Positions 35,691-45,473 of a stretch of 64,000 bases of DNA are shown here, piece by piece. The notes under the pieces were generated by a model. It ran no database searches and was not told the origin of the DNA. It saw only the letters and a list, made by a program, of their open reading frames with translations. Both the position numbers and the translations under genes were made by a program. Source of the stretch: QZLE01 sp033852075 (GTDB lineage Bacteria; Pseudomonadota; Gammaproteobacteria; QZLD01); contig JAWSVC010000003.1 of assembly GCA_033852075.1 (NCBI GenBank), positions 62,001 through 126,000 on the forward strand, given 5' to 3'. Within the stretch, counting starts at the first letter, position 1. Every line of letters begins with the position of its first letter.

Positions 35691-38600
35691 TTATTCCGGA
35701 CAAGCATCTGGATACCAATATCCAGGCTCACTACCAAACTCATGCAAGGTATGAGTCTCATTTCCATCATGACTAATCAAAATATCTGTACCTTTTGTAT
35801 AGATATTCCACTGACCACCCCAACAGAAAGATCCCCAGCAACTACCGGTATATTCTGACCAGATACGATCATCATCAAGATGCTCATTTAGTGTTTCTGT
35901 GTATTGCACGCAATCTGGAGTTTCTTCAAATTCAAATGTAACCGTATCAGTTGCAACTGCCTCACTTTTATTACCTTTTTCATCTATCGCTGCAATAAAA
36001 AAGTTACCTTGAACTGGTAAATCTGCTTTGTTATATGTCAGATCATATATACAAGTAAATTCAGAAGCTCCACTACAAAGTATAGAACCTACACCAGCAC
36101 CAATATGAATCTCAGACAGATCATTATTTGCATCACTAGCTGTACCAGTTACTGTTGTTCTGAATGTTAGAACATCACCTTGCTGATCTATAATAGTAAC
36201 TACTGGTGTATCGACAGAGTCAACAACAGGAGGAACAGGATCTATTTCTTCTGGGCATTCTCCAGGATACCAATATCCTGGTTTATCTGACTTTTCATAA
36301 AGGGTATGAACCTCTGTACCATTATGACTAATTAGGATATCAGAACCTTTAGTATAGATATTCCATTGCCCACCATAACAAAATGTTCCCCAACATGTTC
36401 CTGTATATTCTGACCATACACGATCATTTGCTAAATGTGCTTCAAGATCTTCTGTGTAATCTTCACAAGAAACCGCTTCTTCTTTTTTAAAGGATACATT
36501 TACTGCACAGGCCGCATATATAGGGCCAACAGTATAGGTATTTCCAGAAAGGGTTCCATTACAACCAACCGCAGTATCAATTTCATAACCATTTGCTGGC
36601 GTAATAGTAAATTCTGCACTATTCCCATATTGAACACTTATCGATTCTGGATTTACACTTCCTCCTTGACCAGCCGAAGCGATAACTGTATAAATTTTCT
36701 TTGAAAAAGAAGCTGATACGGTACATGCTTGTGATATTTGACCTGTGGTATAAGTATTACCACTAAGGGATCCATTACATCCTGTTACAGATGAAATACT
36801 ATAACCAGTATCTGCAGTAACAGTAAACGAAACTGTTTCTCCATATTCTGCATTTTTTGAAGTTGGACTGATACTACCGCCTTGTCCTGCATTTGTACTT
36901 ATCAGGTATGTACTATTAGAAAAGCTTACGTTTACAGTACATTTTTCAGTAATAGTACCTGTTGTATAAACATTACCATTCAATGAACCATCACAACCAC
37001 CAATAGAAGCAATTCTATAACCAGAATCAGGGGTTATAGTAAACGAGGTTTGTTCACCATGAAGCACATTTCTAAGCACAGGATCTATACTACCTCCTGC
37101 ACCAGCAACAGCCTCAATCATATAGATTTTCTTACCAAATCCAGCATTTACCTTACAATCTTCATTTATTTCTCCAGTAGTATAAGTATTTCCAGAAAGA
37201 GAACCATTACACCCTTCTACATAAGATATCGCATAGCCGTTATCTGGGACAATATTAATAGATGCTGTTTTTCCATATTCTATCTCTTGCTTTTGCGGGC
37301 TAACTATTCCACCGGTATTATTAACTACATACGCGCTAACCACATTTTTTTTAAGAACAAATTCAGCATATATATTGCAATCAGCATTCATTTCCCCTGT
37401 TGTATAGGTATTGCCGGATAATATTCCGTTACAGCCGGAGACTCTTAGTATTTTATAATCAGTATCTGGTGTAACCGTAAAGCTACCTGTTTCACCATAT
37501 TGGATTTTTTGTTCTGTTGGGCTGATTTCGCCTCCAGTTGCTGCCTCTGCCGTTACCGTATAAATAATCTTATCGAAAGCGGCATAGATTGTGCAGTCTG
37601 AGTCTATGGGATTTGTTATATAGGTATTGCCGGCTAGCCAACCATCACATCCATCTGCATAACTGACTCTGTAACCGGTATCTGGCTCAAGAATAAATTT
37701 GGTTATATCTCCCTCAATAACAGTTCTTTCGCCATTAGCGCTCATATCGTTTCTGATTTCACTAAAGTCTCCAGCGACTATTTTCCCACCGTTTGTTGAA
37801 TCCGTCGATACAGTGTGCTTTGGCATGATCGGGATCGGGCAGATTAACACATCAGCGCTTGCAAGTGGCCCGATATGCAGCTTATCTCTATAACATTCTT
37901 CTGCGCGATACTCTACCGGAGTGATGCCCTCATAATCAGTCATAAACAGGGATAGAAAGTTTGCATTATCAAGCTCTTCACTTCCTCCTTTTGTGTAACG
38001 GACTATAAGATATGCAGCTGTAGAATCTTCATTAATAATATCACTGGCATCAATAGCAAACTCAAGATTACTAGGGGTGTCATTGCCAGACATAGGCAGC
38101 TTGCCACCATCGCCAATAATCCATGGGTTCGGAGCAAATGCTTGGCCTTTAACAATATTAGGGGTGTTTTCAGAAATAATGTAATGAATGTAACTCCGGT
38201 GCGGATGATCCAAGTTTATATTGATCATCTTTAGCGGTTCATTGTAAGGCTTTACTTTGGGGGTATATATTTTATCGTTATCGATTTGATTGAATAGATG
38301 ATATGCAACCCACACGAAACCTTTGTTATTCCATCCGGGGCCCCATGAATTTGCTACTTTAAACGCACCACAGGCCTCAACTTCTTCTTCTATTACCTCA
38401 GGCGGGAATATACTGTCATCAATTTCCACGACAGTATATTGGTAACAAACATCATCATCATAACCAACCGCCGTCATTGCATGCCTGCCTTCTGATCCCC
38501 ACTTTACCTGAACGAGCTCGCCAGCATGGGCGCTATAATCTGTTGCGTTGACAACAACACCATCTGAAATTTTTGTTGAGAATGAGCCTATATGACCTTC

Positions 38601-39335
38601 GGCAAGCCACCGTTTAATGTCCCCGATACCTTTAATGCCATATGGGCTATTCGAGCCTTGACTTTTATCTACCTTATTAAATGCGGCTTGATAATAGTTT
38701 TGGTAGCCATCCATCCATTTTTTGTGCCACTCCGGATCATAGTTATAGTAGGCGTAGTCGTGATAATCACCTTTGAAAGGTATGAAATTGGCTGAGTTTT
38801 GTACGGTTGCTATGCTGGGAATGCCAATATCCTCAGCAATTTTCCAGCCATCTCTATAGTGAGAGCCATGATTAGCGTGTCCACCATTAAGAAAAACCCA
38901 GGCAAATTCTCCTGAGTACTGGTTTGTAATAGATGATGCATTTACATTTCTTGCTCTAGCCATCTCGTAAGTAAACACATATCCGATACCGGATGCTTGA
39001 GCGCAGCTGCCCCATTTGCCCTGAGAAAAGATTGGTCTAAAGTATTTGCTTTGGGAGTTATCTACTGATGACGGAAGGGGAGTAGGCGAGTAAAATCCGC
39101 GGTTACGTCTCTCTTCTATTGGATTAGTCAGTGATTCCAGCTCCTGTTTCTCCTGCTCCGTTAGCTCTCTTAATCCACCAACCATCCAGGGCTCGCCATT
39201 GGGATCGGGATTAATATTTACAAGATCCTCTGCATTTGCAGTTGGTGAAATAGTGAGTATGGTTGTTAGTAAAAGGCTAGTTATAAAATAGCAATAGGTT
39301 ATTAATTTCTTATTGAAATATGATTTATTTTGCAT
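35691..39335 (-). CDS. Secreted papain-like (C1A) cysteine protease with InlB-type repeats and binding modules
   Basis: This 1214-aa extracellular protein has a signal peptide (residues about 10-35, ending PTANA). A papain-like domain spans residues about 95-345, with Gln105, Cys111 (GKWGSCAQASG), His285 (RHAMTAVGYD) and Asn329 (VANSWG) in the right order. A beta-rich region to about 510 follows. Then come six divergent InlB-B/Flg_new-like repeats of about 70 residues, each with GGxIxP...YGxxxxFTxTPDxGYxI...GCxGxLxGNxYTTG and a conserved Cys pair. The C-terminus has two copies of a Cys/Trp-rich module (SCWGSFCWGGQWNIY, HTL, GYWYP) flanking an FN3/Big-like domain. The modules suggest polysaccharide or surface binding (inference). 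The C-terminal part is homologous to the protease at 40012-43230. Confidence 0.85.
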   Translation of the reverse strand: MQNKSYFNKKLITYCYFITSLLLTTILTISPTANAEDLVNINPDPNGEPWMVGGLRELTEQEKQELESLTNPIEERRNRGFYSPTPLPSSVDNSQSKYFRPIFSQGKWGSCAQASGIGYVFTYEMARARNVNASSITNQYSGEFAWVFLNGGHANHGSHYRDGWKIAEDIGIPSIATVQNSANFIPFKGDYHDYAYYNYDPEWHKKWMDGYQNYYQAAFNKVDKSQGSNSPYGIKGIGDIKRWLAEGHIGSFSTKISDGVVVNATDYSAHAGELVQVKWGSEGRHAMTAVGYDDDVCYQYTVVEIDDSIFPPEVIEEEVEACGAFKVANSWGPGWNNKGFVWVAYHLFNQIDNDKIYTPKVKPYNEPLKMININLDHPHRSYIHYIISENTPNIVKGQAFAPNPWIIGDGGKLPMSGNDTPSNLEFAIDASDIINEDSTAAYLIVRYTKGGSEELDNANFLSLFMTDYEGITPVEYRAEECYRDKLHIGPLASADVLICPIPIMPKHTVSTDSTNGGKIVAGDFSEIRNDMSANGERTVIEGDITKFILEPDTGYRVSYADGCDGWLAGNTYITNPIDSDCTIYAAFDKIIYTVTAEAATGGEISPTEQKIQYGETGSFTVTPDTDYKILRVSGCNGILSGNTYTTGEMNADCNIYAEFVLKKNVVSAYVVNNTGGIVSPQKQEIEYGKTASINIVPDNGYAISYVEGCNGSLSGNTYTTGEINEDCKVNAGFGKKIYMIEAVAGAGGSIDPVLRNVLHGEQTSFTITPDSGYRIASIGGCDGSLNGNVYTTGTITEKCTVNVSFSNSTYLISTNAGQGGSISPTSKNAEYGETVSFTVTADTGYSISSVTGCNGSLSGNTYTTGQISQACTVSASFSKKIYTVIASAGQGGSVNPESISVQYGNSAEFTITPANGYEIDTAVGCNGTLSGNTYTVGPIYAACAVNVSFKKEEAVSCEDYTEDLEAHLANDRVWSEYTGTCWGTFCYGGQWNIYTKGSDILISHNGTEVHTLYEKSDKPGYWYPGECPEEIDPVPPVVDSVDTPVVTIIDQQGDVLTFRTTVTGTASDANNDLSEIHIGAGVGSILCSGASEFTCIYDLTYNKADLPVQGNFFIAAIDEKGNKSEAVATDTVTFEFEETPDCVQYTETLNEHLDDDRIWSEYTGSCWGSFCWGGQWNIYTKGTDILISHDGNETHTLHEFGSEPGYWYPDACPE

Positions 39336-39410
39336 TGCCTATCTCCACATTTTTTGAAAAATCTATACACATCAAATTCTTTGGGAGAGTATGATGTCCT
39401 TCAGACAAAT

Positions 39411-39560
39411 AAAAGTAAATGGTTCCTTAGACCTAGTTCCAAAGTACTATTTACTTTTCGAAAGACACCTTGTATCGCAAAACAAGGGACTACCAAGGTG
39501 CTGACAAGCCTTATCTAAACACGCAACATTTCAAATCCACATTGCTTTTACTCCTTTTCT
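39411..39560. repeat. Duplicated upstream region, copy 1
   Basis: About 150 bp upstream of the papain-like protease are clearly homologous to 43316-43467 upstream of the zincin protease. Shared blocks include GACCTAGTTCCAAAG, ACTATTTACTTTTCG, CGCAAAACAAG and GCTTTTACTCCTTTTCTAAA, in the same order and spacing. This points to duplication of gene plus control region. Confidence 0.75.
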
Positions 39561-39561
39561 A

Positions 39562-39627
39562 AACATGAACATGAACATGAACATGAACATGAACATGAAC
39601 ATGAACATGAACATGAACATGAACATG
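39562..39627. repeat. Tandem hexanucleotide repeat (AACATG) x 11
   Basis: Eleven perfect copies of AACATG lie 227-292 bp upstream of the papain-like protease start. The homologous position upstream of the zincin protease (43468-43479) has only two copies. Perfect short repeats of this kind change copy number by slippage and may alter expression. Confidence 0.95.
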
Positions 39628-39704
39628 AAAACAAACAGACTCAGTCTCTGAGCCTAAAAGCAAACCATAAGTTACACTTCGAAAAGCATATTTAAATATG
39701 GATG

Positions 39705-39935
39705 ATCAGCAATTGCTGACTTCTGACGTTTGGCCTTTGACATCATTCGGTTCCCCAACACTTCTTCTCGTTCGGCCCTTCGTCTTTCAACTACTATAGA
39801 CTCTGCTGACTTCTTGCTCCGGCTCACTCCGTCGCCCTTTCAAGCGTAAAGCAAGATCTCCCCAGGTAAGAACGCACTCCTTCACTGCACAACTACCGAA
39901 TTTACGCGGCTTCGCTCCACGCTTCTCACCCATTA
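39705..39935 (-). mobile_element. Probable group II intron remnant
   Basis: On the minus strand the sequence carries landmarks known from the domain IV/maturase start of bacterial group II introns: GTGCGTTCTTACC-TGGGGAGATCT, then about 65 bp later AAGTCAGCAGAGTC-TATAGTAGTTGAAAG and GAAGGGCCGAACG. There is a short open frame but no reverse transcriptase gene, so only a fragment remains. It lies between the two proteases. Identification is from memory of intron sequences and was not checked by alignment. Confidence 0.55.
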
Positions 39936-39956
39936 GAGTGCGCCAAATCTAGGCGT

Positions 39957-39989
39957 AAAAAGCCCTTACCCGACAAGGCAAAGGCTTTT
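39957..39989 (-). terminator. Terminator of the zincin protease gene
   Basis: AAAAGCC and GGCTTTT arms enclose an 18-nt loop, with a T-run on the minus strand, 23 bp after the stop at 40012. Confidence 0.6.
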
Positions 39990-40011
39990 AAGCTAAATCT
40001 GATATAAAGTA

Positions 40012-43000
40012 TTATGGGCAGCTATCTACTTTTACCCAATAATCAGGGGATTGTTCTATCAACGATGTTGTATAAGATCCCCAGCCAAGATTTTGATCAC
40101 TACCGACAGCACATCCTTGTAAATTGGCAAATCCACATGGATACGCTCTGCCTGCAGTTCCGTGATCGGCATTTTTAGCGGTGAAACATGCGCCAGTATC
40201 AGCAAAGGTCACTTTTTCCGTTGTAACGGCTTCACTCATATTTTCGGCTTTATCATAAGCTACAACAACATATTCACCTGTTGCAGGCAAACTGGATTTT
40301 AAATACTCATGTTCAAGCACACAGGTAAATTCAGAAGTTCCGCTACACACCTGTGATCCCATTCCTGCACCAACCCTAACTTCTTTCAGGTCATTATTTT
40401 TATCGCTGGCAGTACCAGTAATTGTCACCTTAAACTTAACAGTATCTGCAGTCTCTCCAACTTTTGAAACTACTGGCTTGGCAACAGAATCAACAACTGG
40501 AGGAACAGGGTCAATATCTCCAGGACACTCTCCAGGATACCAGATTCCTTTCTCATTACCCATTTCATGTAAAGTGTGAATCTCTTTGCCATTATGACTA
40601 ATCAAAATATCAGAACCAACAGTATAAATATTCCACTGTCCGCCCCAGCAAAAACTACCCCAGCATGAACCACCAGTATATTCTGACCATACACGATCAT
40701 CTGCCAAGTGTTCCTCTAGTGTTTCTGTGTACTGAACACAATCAATCGGTTCCTCTTTGAAAGTAACAATTATTGTACATTCAGAAATTACAGGGCCAGC
40801 TGTATATGAATTTCCAGACAACGAACCATTACAACCTTTAGCGGTATCGATTTGATAGCCATCATTAACATTAATAACAAATGTTGCCGTATCTCCATGA
40901 TCAACTATTTTGCTAGTAGGATTAATACTTCCGCCCATTCCCGTCGATGTACTAATTGTATGCCTTTCTTTGGCAAAACTTGCAATTACTTTACATGCAT
41001 TAGTAATAGTTTTTGTAGTATAGGTTGAACCGTTTAAACTACCGCCACAGCCAGTTACTGTTGATATTACATAACCTGCATCTGGTGTAATTGTGAACGA
41101 AGCGGTGCTACCATGATTTACTTTTTTTGACTTGGGACTAATACTACCGCCAACTTCAGCCTGAGCCGAAACAGTATAACTATTGATTGAAAAACTGGCG
41201 CTTACAGTACATTCATTAGTAATAGCTCCTGTTGTATATGTATTACCATTTAAAGAACCATTACAACCAGTTACTGATGAGATTGAATAACCTGCACTTG
41301 GTGCAACTGTGAACGAAGTGGTATCACCATGATTTACTAATCTAGACGAAGGGCCAATACTACCACCTGCTCCAGCCTGAGCCGAAACGGTATAACTATT
41401 GATTGAAAAACTTGCGCTTACAGTACATGCATTAGTAATAGCTCCTGTTGTATAGGTATTACCATTTAAAGAACCATTACAACCAGTTACTGATGAGATT
41501 GAATAACCTGTATTTGGTGTAACAGTGAATGTAGTGGTATCGCCATGGGGTACTAATCGAGAAGAAGGACTAATCCTGCCTCCATTACCTGCTATAGCTT
41601 TAACTGTATACTTCTCTGGCTCTTTAGTGATAACAGTGAATGGTTTTACAATTCCTTGAGCATTAAATTGACTATCGACATATAACGTAATAGTTGAAGA
41701 GCTATCGTATGTTAGTGGTGCATCCTGGCGAACAGCAACCTTAGCATACCTATTGTTATCATTTAAGCTGCGGGTAAATGTATATGGTCCTGAAATAAAA
41801 TCACCATCATTTATCTTAAATTGAGCGTTTGCATGACTATCGCCTTCAATTGAGAATATGCATTTGTCGTTAACAATAACAGCAGCAATATCCGGCTCAT
41901 TTTCTTCAGTTCCGTCAGTTGCTGGATTAGGCGGGGTAAAATCAAACGGTTTGCATAGTTTATCCAAATCCAAAACAGTTTCATTAGATGTTACAACCTC
42001 ATTTAATTCTACGTCAGATACGGTTTCAAATTCCGCATCAAGATCTTTGATAACCACATCCAGACACATTGCACCATTAATTGTTGAGATTATTTCTTTT
42101 TTTGATCTTTCACTGAATTCCAATTTTACTGATGATGTTGCTGATGGCCACATTATATATCTGCCATCATTTGAAGAATCATGCGTTGCGCCAAAGTTAT
42201 GCCCCATTTCATGCGCAGTTACCAAAACCTGGGCATTATTAAAACTCACATAATCTTGAGTTAAAGAAACCGATTTTTTTGAATGACAAATTGTATCAAC
42301 ATATGCCAAACCGATTATATTGCTATCTAAATCTTTACCCGAAACAAAATGAGCATTATCAATCTGCTTCGAAAAAATACTATGTCTTGCATAGCTATTT
42401 GCGAGCTCATCTAGCAACGCATATGAATCAGTAGAATCACTAAATGGATCATTTGAATCAGAATAAACGACAATTTCTACAATATTAAGAGTTATTCCCA
42501 AATCTCTTTCGTATATTCCATTAACAATATGCAAAATTGACTTTAATCTATTAGCAGTATCAGCTCCATATTTTTGAAAATATTCAAAATCTGCAACCAA
42601 ACCAATATCTGCTTTTCTAATTCTTTCAATGGCTTGAGAAATTATCGGATCAACTGTTTCTGATGCAAAATTACTCTTAACAATATTTGGGAAAATCTGG
42701 TCATTCAATCCATAATGCTCTGGTAAGCCGGTTTCTACATCAGATGTATTATACATTACTGTTTGCTTATCAAAATTCACCTCTCCTGTATCAGAAAAGT
42801 ATTTGTTTTTCTTCTCAATAAAATAAACCTGGCTATCAACAGAAAACGCCCCTGTATATACACCATCCTTTAGAATGATTTTCGCCCAGGAATTGCTATC
42901 ATTATTTACTGTACCTGTATAGTAAATCGCTTGATCTTCTTCCGATACTGCAGGCTTAATTCCTTTCCAGCTCACTGCAGCATTTTTCATTGAAGTATCT

Positions 43001-43230
43001 TCAATCAATTCCAGATAATATTCGTTCCCGGCAACCTCAAGACTTATTCTCAAAGTCTCTTCAAACAACACTGACGCAGGCAGAATAGTTTTATCTACTT
43101 TTGTAACATCTTGCAAAAATTGCAAGCTATTTATGACGTCCTTTGGTAATTGCTGCGATGCAACTGCAAAATTTGAAATTAATAGCATAGTAGCTAGTAA
43201 TAAGTTCCTAAACATACGTATTCGCATCAT
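40012..43230 (-). CDS. Secreted reprolysin-like (M12) zinc metalloprotease with InlB-type repeats and binding modules
   Basis: This 1072-aa extracellular protein has a signal peptide ending near ASQ (residue 24-25). A propeptide region follows to about 190, then a metzincin catalytic domain. The zinc motif is HEMGHNFGATH (His340, Glu341, His344, His350) and the Met-turn is YIMWPS (Met360). A Cys-rich spacer (about 390-545) leads to four InlB-B-like repeats, the first three almost identical. Next are one Cys/Trp-rich module (SCWGSFCWGGQWNIY), an FN3/Big-like domain and a final module with C...DHGTAGRAY...GSDQNLG...YW, a type seen at the end of secreted polymer-degrading enzymes in marine gammaproteobacteria. 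GGAGAGAG precedes the ATG. Substrate is unknown. Confidence 0.87.
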   Translation of the reverse strand: MMRIRMFRNLLLATMLLISNFAVASQQLPKDVINSLQFLQDVTKVDKTILPASVLFEETLRISLEVAGNEYYLELIEDTSMKNAAVSWKGIKPAVSEEDQAIYYTGTVNNDSNSWAKIILKDGVYTGAFSVDSQVYFIEKKNKYFSDTGEVNFDKQTVMYNTSDVETGLPEHYGLNDQIFPNIVKSNFASETVDPIISQAIERIRKADIGLVADFEYFQKYGADTANRLKSILHIVNGIYERDLGITLNIVEIVVYSDSNDPFSDSTDSYALLDELANSYARHSIFSKQIDNAHFVSGKDLDSNIIGLAYVDTICHSKKSVSLTQDYVSFNNAQVLVTAHEMGHNFGATHDSSNDGRYIMWPSATSSVKLEFSERSKKEIISTINGAMCLDVVIKDLDAEFETVSDVELNEVVTSNETVLDLDKLCKPFDFTPPNPATDGTEENEPDIAAVIVNDKCIFSIEGDSHANAQFKINDGDFISGPYTFTRSLNDNNRYAKVAVRQDAPLTYDSSSTITLYVDSQFNAQGIVKPFTVITKEPEKYTVKAIAGNGGRISPSSRLVPHGDTTTFTVTPNTGYSISSVTGCNGSLNGNTYTTGAITNACTVSASFSINSYTVSAQAGAGGSIGPSSRLVNHGDTTSFTVAPSAGYSISSVTGCNGSLNGNTYTTGAITNECTVSASFSINSYTVSAQAEVGGSISPKSKKVNHGSTASFTITPDAGYVISTVTGCGGSLNGSTYTTKTITNACKVIASFAKERHTISTSTGMGGSINPTSKIVDHGDTATFVINVNDGYQIDTAKGCNGSLSGNSYTAGPVISECTIIVTFKEEPIDCVQYTETLEEHLADDRVWSEYTGGSCWGSFCWGGQWNIYTVGSDILISHNGKEIHTLHEMGNEKGIWYPGECPGDIDPVPPVVDSVAKPVVSKVGETADTVKFKVTITGTASDKNNDLKEVRVGAGMGSQVCSGTSEFTCVLEHEYLKSSLPATGEYVVVAYDKAENMSEAVTTEKVTFADTGACFTAKNADHGTAGRAYPCGFANLQGCAVGSDQNLGWGSYTTSLIEQSPDYWVKVDSCP

Positions 43231-43315
43231 CTCTCTCCATTTAGCTGAAAAAATTGTTTTTGAAAAATTCCCTCATGTAAAATTCTTCAGGCGAAATAAT
43301 ATTCTTTTAGGTAAA

Positions 43316-43479
43316 TAAGTATCAATTACACTTTGGACCTAGTTCCAAAGAACTATTTACTTTTCGCAAGATACAGTGTCTCGCAAAACAAGTGATTACC
43401 AAAATGCTGGCAAGCTTTATCTCAACACGACGCATTTCAAAGCCATATTGCTTTTACTCCTTTTCTAAACATGAACATG
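43316..43479. repeat. Duplicated upstream region, copy 2
   Basis: This is the counterpart of 39411-39573. It also contains two AACATG copies (43468-43479). Further on, AAGTTACACTTCGAAAAGCA followed by an AT-rich block and ATGGATGA (about 43513-43550) is shared with 39670-39705. The copied segment therefore reaches almost to the parE start, suggesting the duplication arose next to parE. Confidence 0.75.
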
Positions 43480-43563
43480 AAAATAAACAGGCACTGGTGA
43501 AAAATCCACCCATAAGTTACACTTCGAAAAGCATATTTCAATATGGATGAAAGGCAATAGTTA

Positions 43564-45456
43564 ATGAATAGTGTTTATGATGCAGCCAGCATCGAAGTTT
43601 TATCTGGATTGGAACCAGTCAAAAAAAGACCAGGAATGTACACCGACACCTCGCGCCCCAACCATCTAGCTCAAGAGGTTATTGATAACAGTGTTGACGA
43701 AGCCATGGCTGGTTTTGCCACAAAGATTGATGTAACCGTTTATACAGATGGTTCAATCGATGTTAAAGATAATGGGCGCGGAATGCCCATCGACATACAC
43801 CCTAAAGAAAAGATACCCGGTGTTGAGGTTATTCTTACCAAGCTCCATGCTGGTGGCAAATTCTCCAATAAAAATTATCAGTTTTCTGGTGGCCTGCACG
43901 GCGTTGGTGTATCAGTAGTTAATGCGCTTTCAAAAAATCTTGAAGTCTGGATTCGCCGTGACAGCAAAGAGTACAATATCTCCTTTGCCGACGGGTTCAA
44001 AAGAACCGAGCTCGAAGAGATTGGCTCTGTTGGCAAACAAAACACCGGCACCACAATTCGTTTCTGGCCAGATGAAAAATACTTTGATTCTCCAAAATTC
44101 TCTATTGGTAAACTCAAACATATCCTAAAAGCCAAGGCGGTACTTTGCCCTGGGCTATTAATTCGTTTTAAAGATGAGGCATCTGGCGAAAAAGAGGAAT
44201 GGCAATATCTGGACGGACTAAAGGACTACCTTACCAGCTCTCTGGAAGGATTTGAGATTCTACCAGAGTCACCTTTTATCGGAACATTTAAGGGCGGACA
44301 AGAACAAGTAGAATGGGCTGTTGCATGGCTACCAGAAGGTGGCGAATACATCAATGAGAGCTACGTAAACCTAATCCCAACAGTCCAGGGAGGAACCCAC
44401 GTCAACGGCCTACGCACCGGCCTTACCGAGGCAATTCGAGAATTTTGCGACTTTAGAAATCTTTTACCACGCGGAGTCAAAATCAGTCCTGAAGACGTAT
44501 GGGAAAAGGTAAGTTTTATCCTTTCAGTAAAACTGGAAGACCCTCAATTTTCTGGTCAGACAAAAGAAAGATTATCATCACGTGAATGCGCTCCATTTGT
44601 GTCTGGTGTTGTTAAGGATGCCTTCAGTCTATGGCTTAACGAACATACAGAAGCTGCAGAACAGATTGCAAATCTCGCCATCCAGAACGCACAAAAACGC
44701 CTCAAATCCAGCAAAAAAGTGGTACGCAAAAAGGTGACAACCGGACCTGCCCTCCCAGGAAAACTGGCAGATTGCTCCAGTCAGGATCTTAGCGTTACCG
44801 AGCTATTCCTAGTAGAGGGTGATTCGGCGGGAGGGTCTGCAAAACAGGCTCGCAACCGTGAATTTCAAGCCATCATGCCACTACGCGGCAAGATCCTTAA
44901 CACCTGGGAAGTTGAATCAACTCAGGTTCTGGCTTCTCAAGAGGTACACGATATCTCAGTAGCTCTTGGCATTGAACCGGGCAACAACGACCTCACCGGA
45001 TTACGTTACGGCAAGATCTGCGTCCTTGCCGATGCCGACTCCGACGGTCTACATATTGCCACCCTGCTATGCGCATTATTCCTGCGTCATTTCCCTGCCC
45101 TGGTTAAGGCTGGACACGTATTTATCGCTATGCCTCCTCTTTTCCGTATCGACGTTGGAAAAAAGGTATTTTACGCCTTAGATGAATATGAAAAACAAGG
45201 TGTTATTGACCGCATCAATGCAGAAAAGATCAAAGGGCAAATTACCACAACACGTTTTAAAGGTTTGGGTGAGATGAACCCTCTCCAGCTTCGCGAGACT
45301 ACCATGGAACCAGATACCAGAAGGTTGGTTCAACTTACTATAGAAGAAGATGACGACACCTATGACATCATCGACATGCTGCTTTGTAAAAAACGCGCAT
45401 CAGATAGAAAATCATGGTTAGAAGAAAAAGGCGATCTCGCGGACATTGAGGTCTGA
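43564..45456 (+). CDS. parE: DNA topoisomerase IV subunit B
   Basis: ParE is the ATPase subunit of topoisomerase IV, which decatenates daughter chromosomes. The GHKL ATPase has EVIDNSVDEAMAGFA, DNGRGMPIDIHP and GGLHGVGVSVVNALS. The TOPRIM part has LVEGDSAGGSAKQARNREFQAIMPLRGKILN and DADSDGLHIATLL. At 630 aa it is ParE rather than GyrB, which has an insertion. parC follows 17 bp downstream. AAGG lies nine bases before the ATG. Confidence 0.96.
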   Translation: MNSVYDAASIEVLSGLEPVKKRPGMYTDTSRPNHLAQEVIDNSVDEAMAGFATKIDVTVYTDGSIDVKDNGRGMPIDIHPKEKIPGVEVILTKLHAGGKFSNKNYQFSGGLHGVGVSVVNALSKNLEVWIRRDSKEYNISFADGFKRTELEEIGSVGKQNTGTTIRFWPDEKYFDSPKFSIGKLKHILKAKAVLCPGLLIRFKDEASGEKEEWQYLDGLKDYLTSSLEGFEILPESPFIGTFKGGQEQVEWAVAWLPEGGEYINESYVNLIPTVQGGTHVNGLRTGLTEAIREFCDFRNLLPRGVKISPEDVWEKVSFILSVKLEDPQFSGQTKERLSSRECAPFVSGVVKDAFSLWLNEHTEAAEQIANLAIQNAQKRLKSSKKVVRKKVTTGPALPGKLADCSSQDLSVTELFLVEGDSAGGSAKQARNREFQAIMPLRGKILNTWEVESTQVLASQEVHDISVALGIEPGNNDLTGLRYGKICVLADADSDGLHIATLLCALFLRHFPALVKAGHVFIAMPPLFRIDVGKKVFYALDEYEKQGVIDRINAEKIKGQITTTRFKGLGEMNPLQLRETTMEPDTRRLVQLTIEEDDDTYDIIDMLLCKKRASDRKSWLEEKGDLADIEV

Positions 45457-45473
45457 TTTTAGGAACAGCAGGA

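Noticed and set aside
39660..39950. An intact reverse transcriptase or retron next to the group II intron-like sequence
   Set aside because: No open frame of more than about 60 codons follows on the minus strand. Only a fragment is present.
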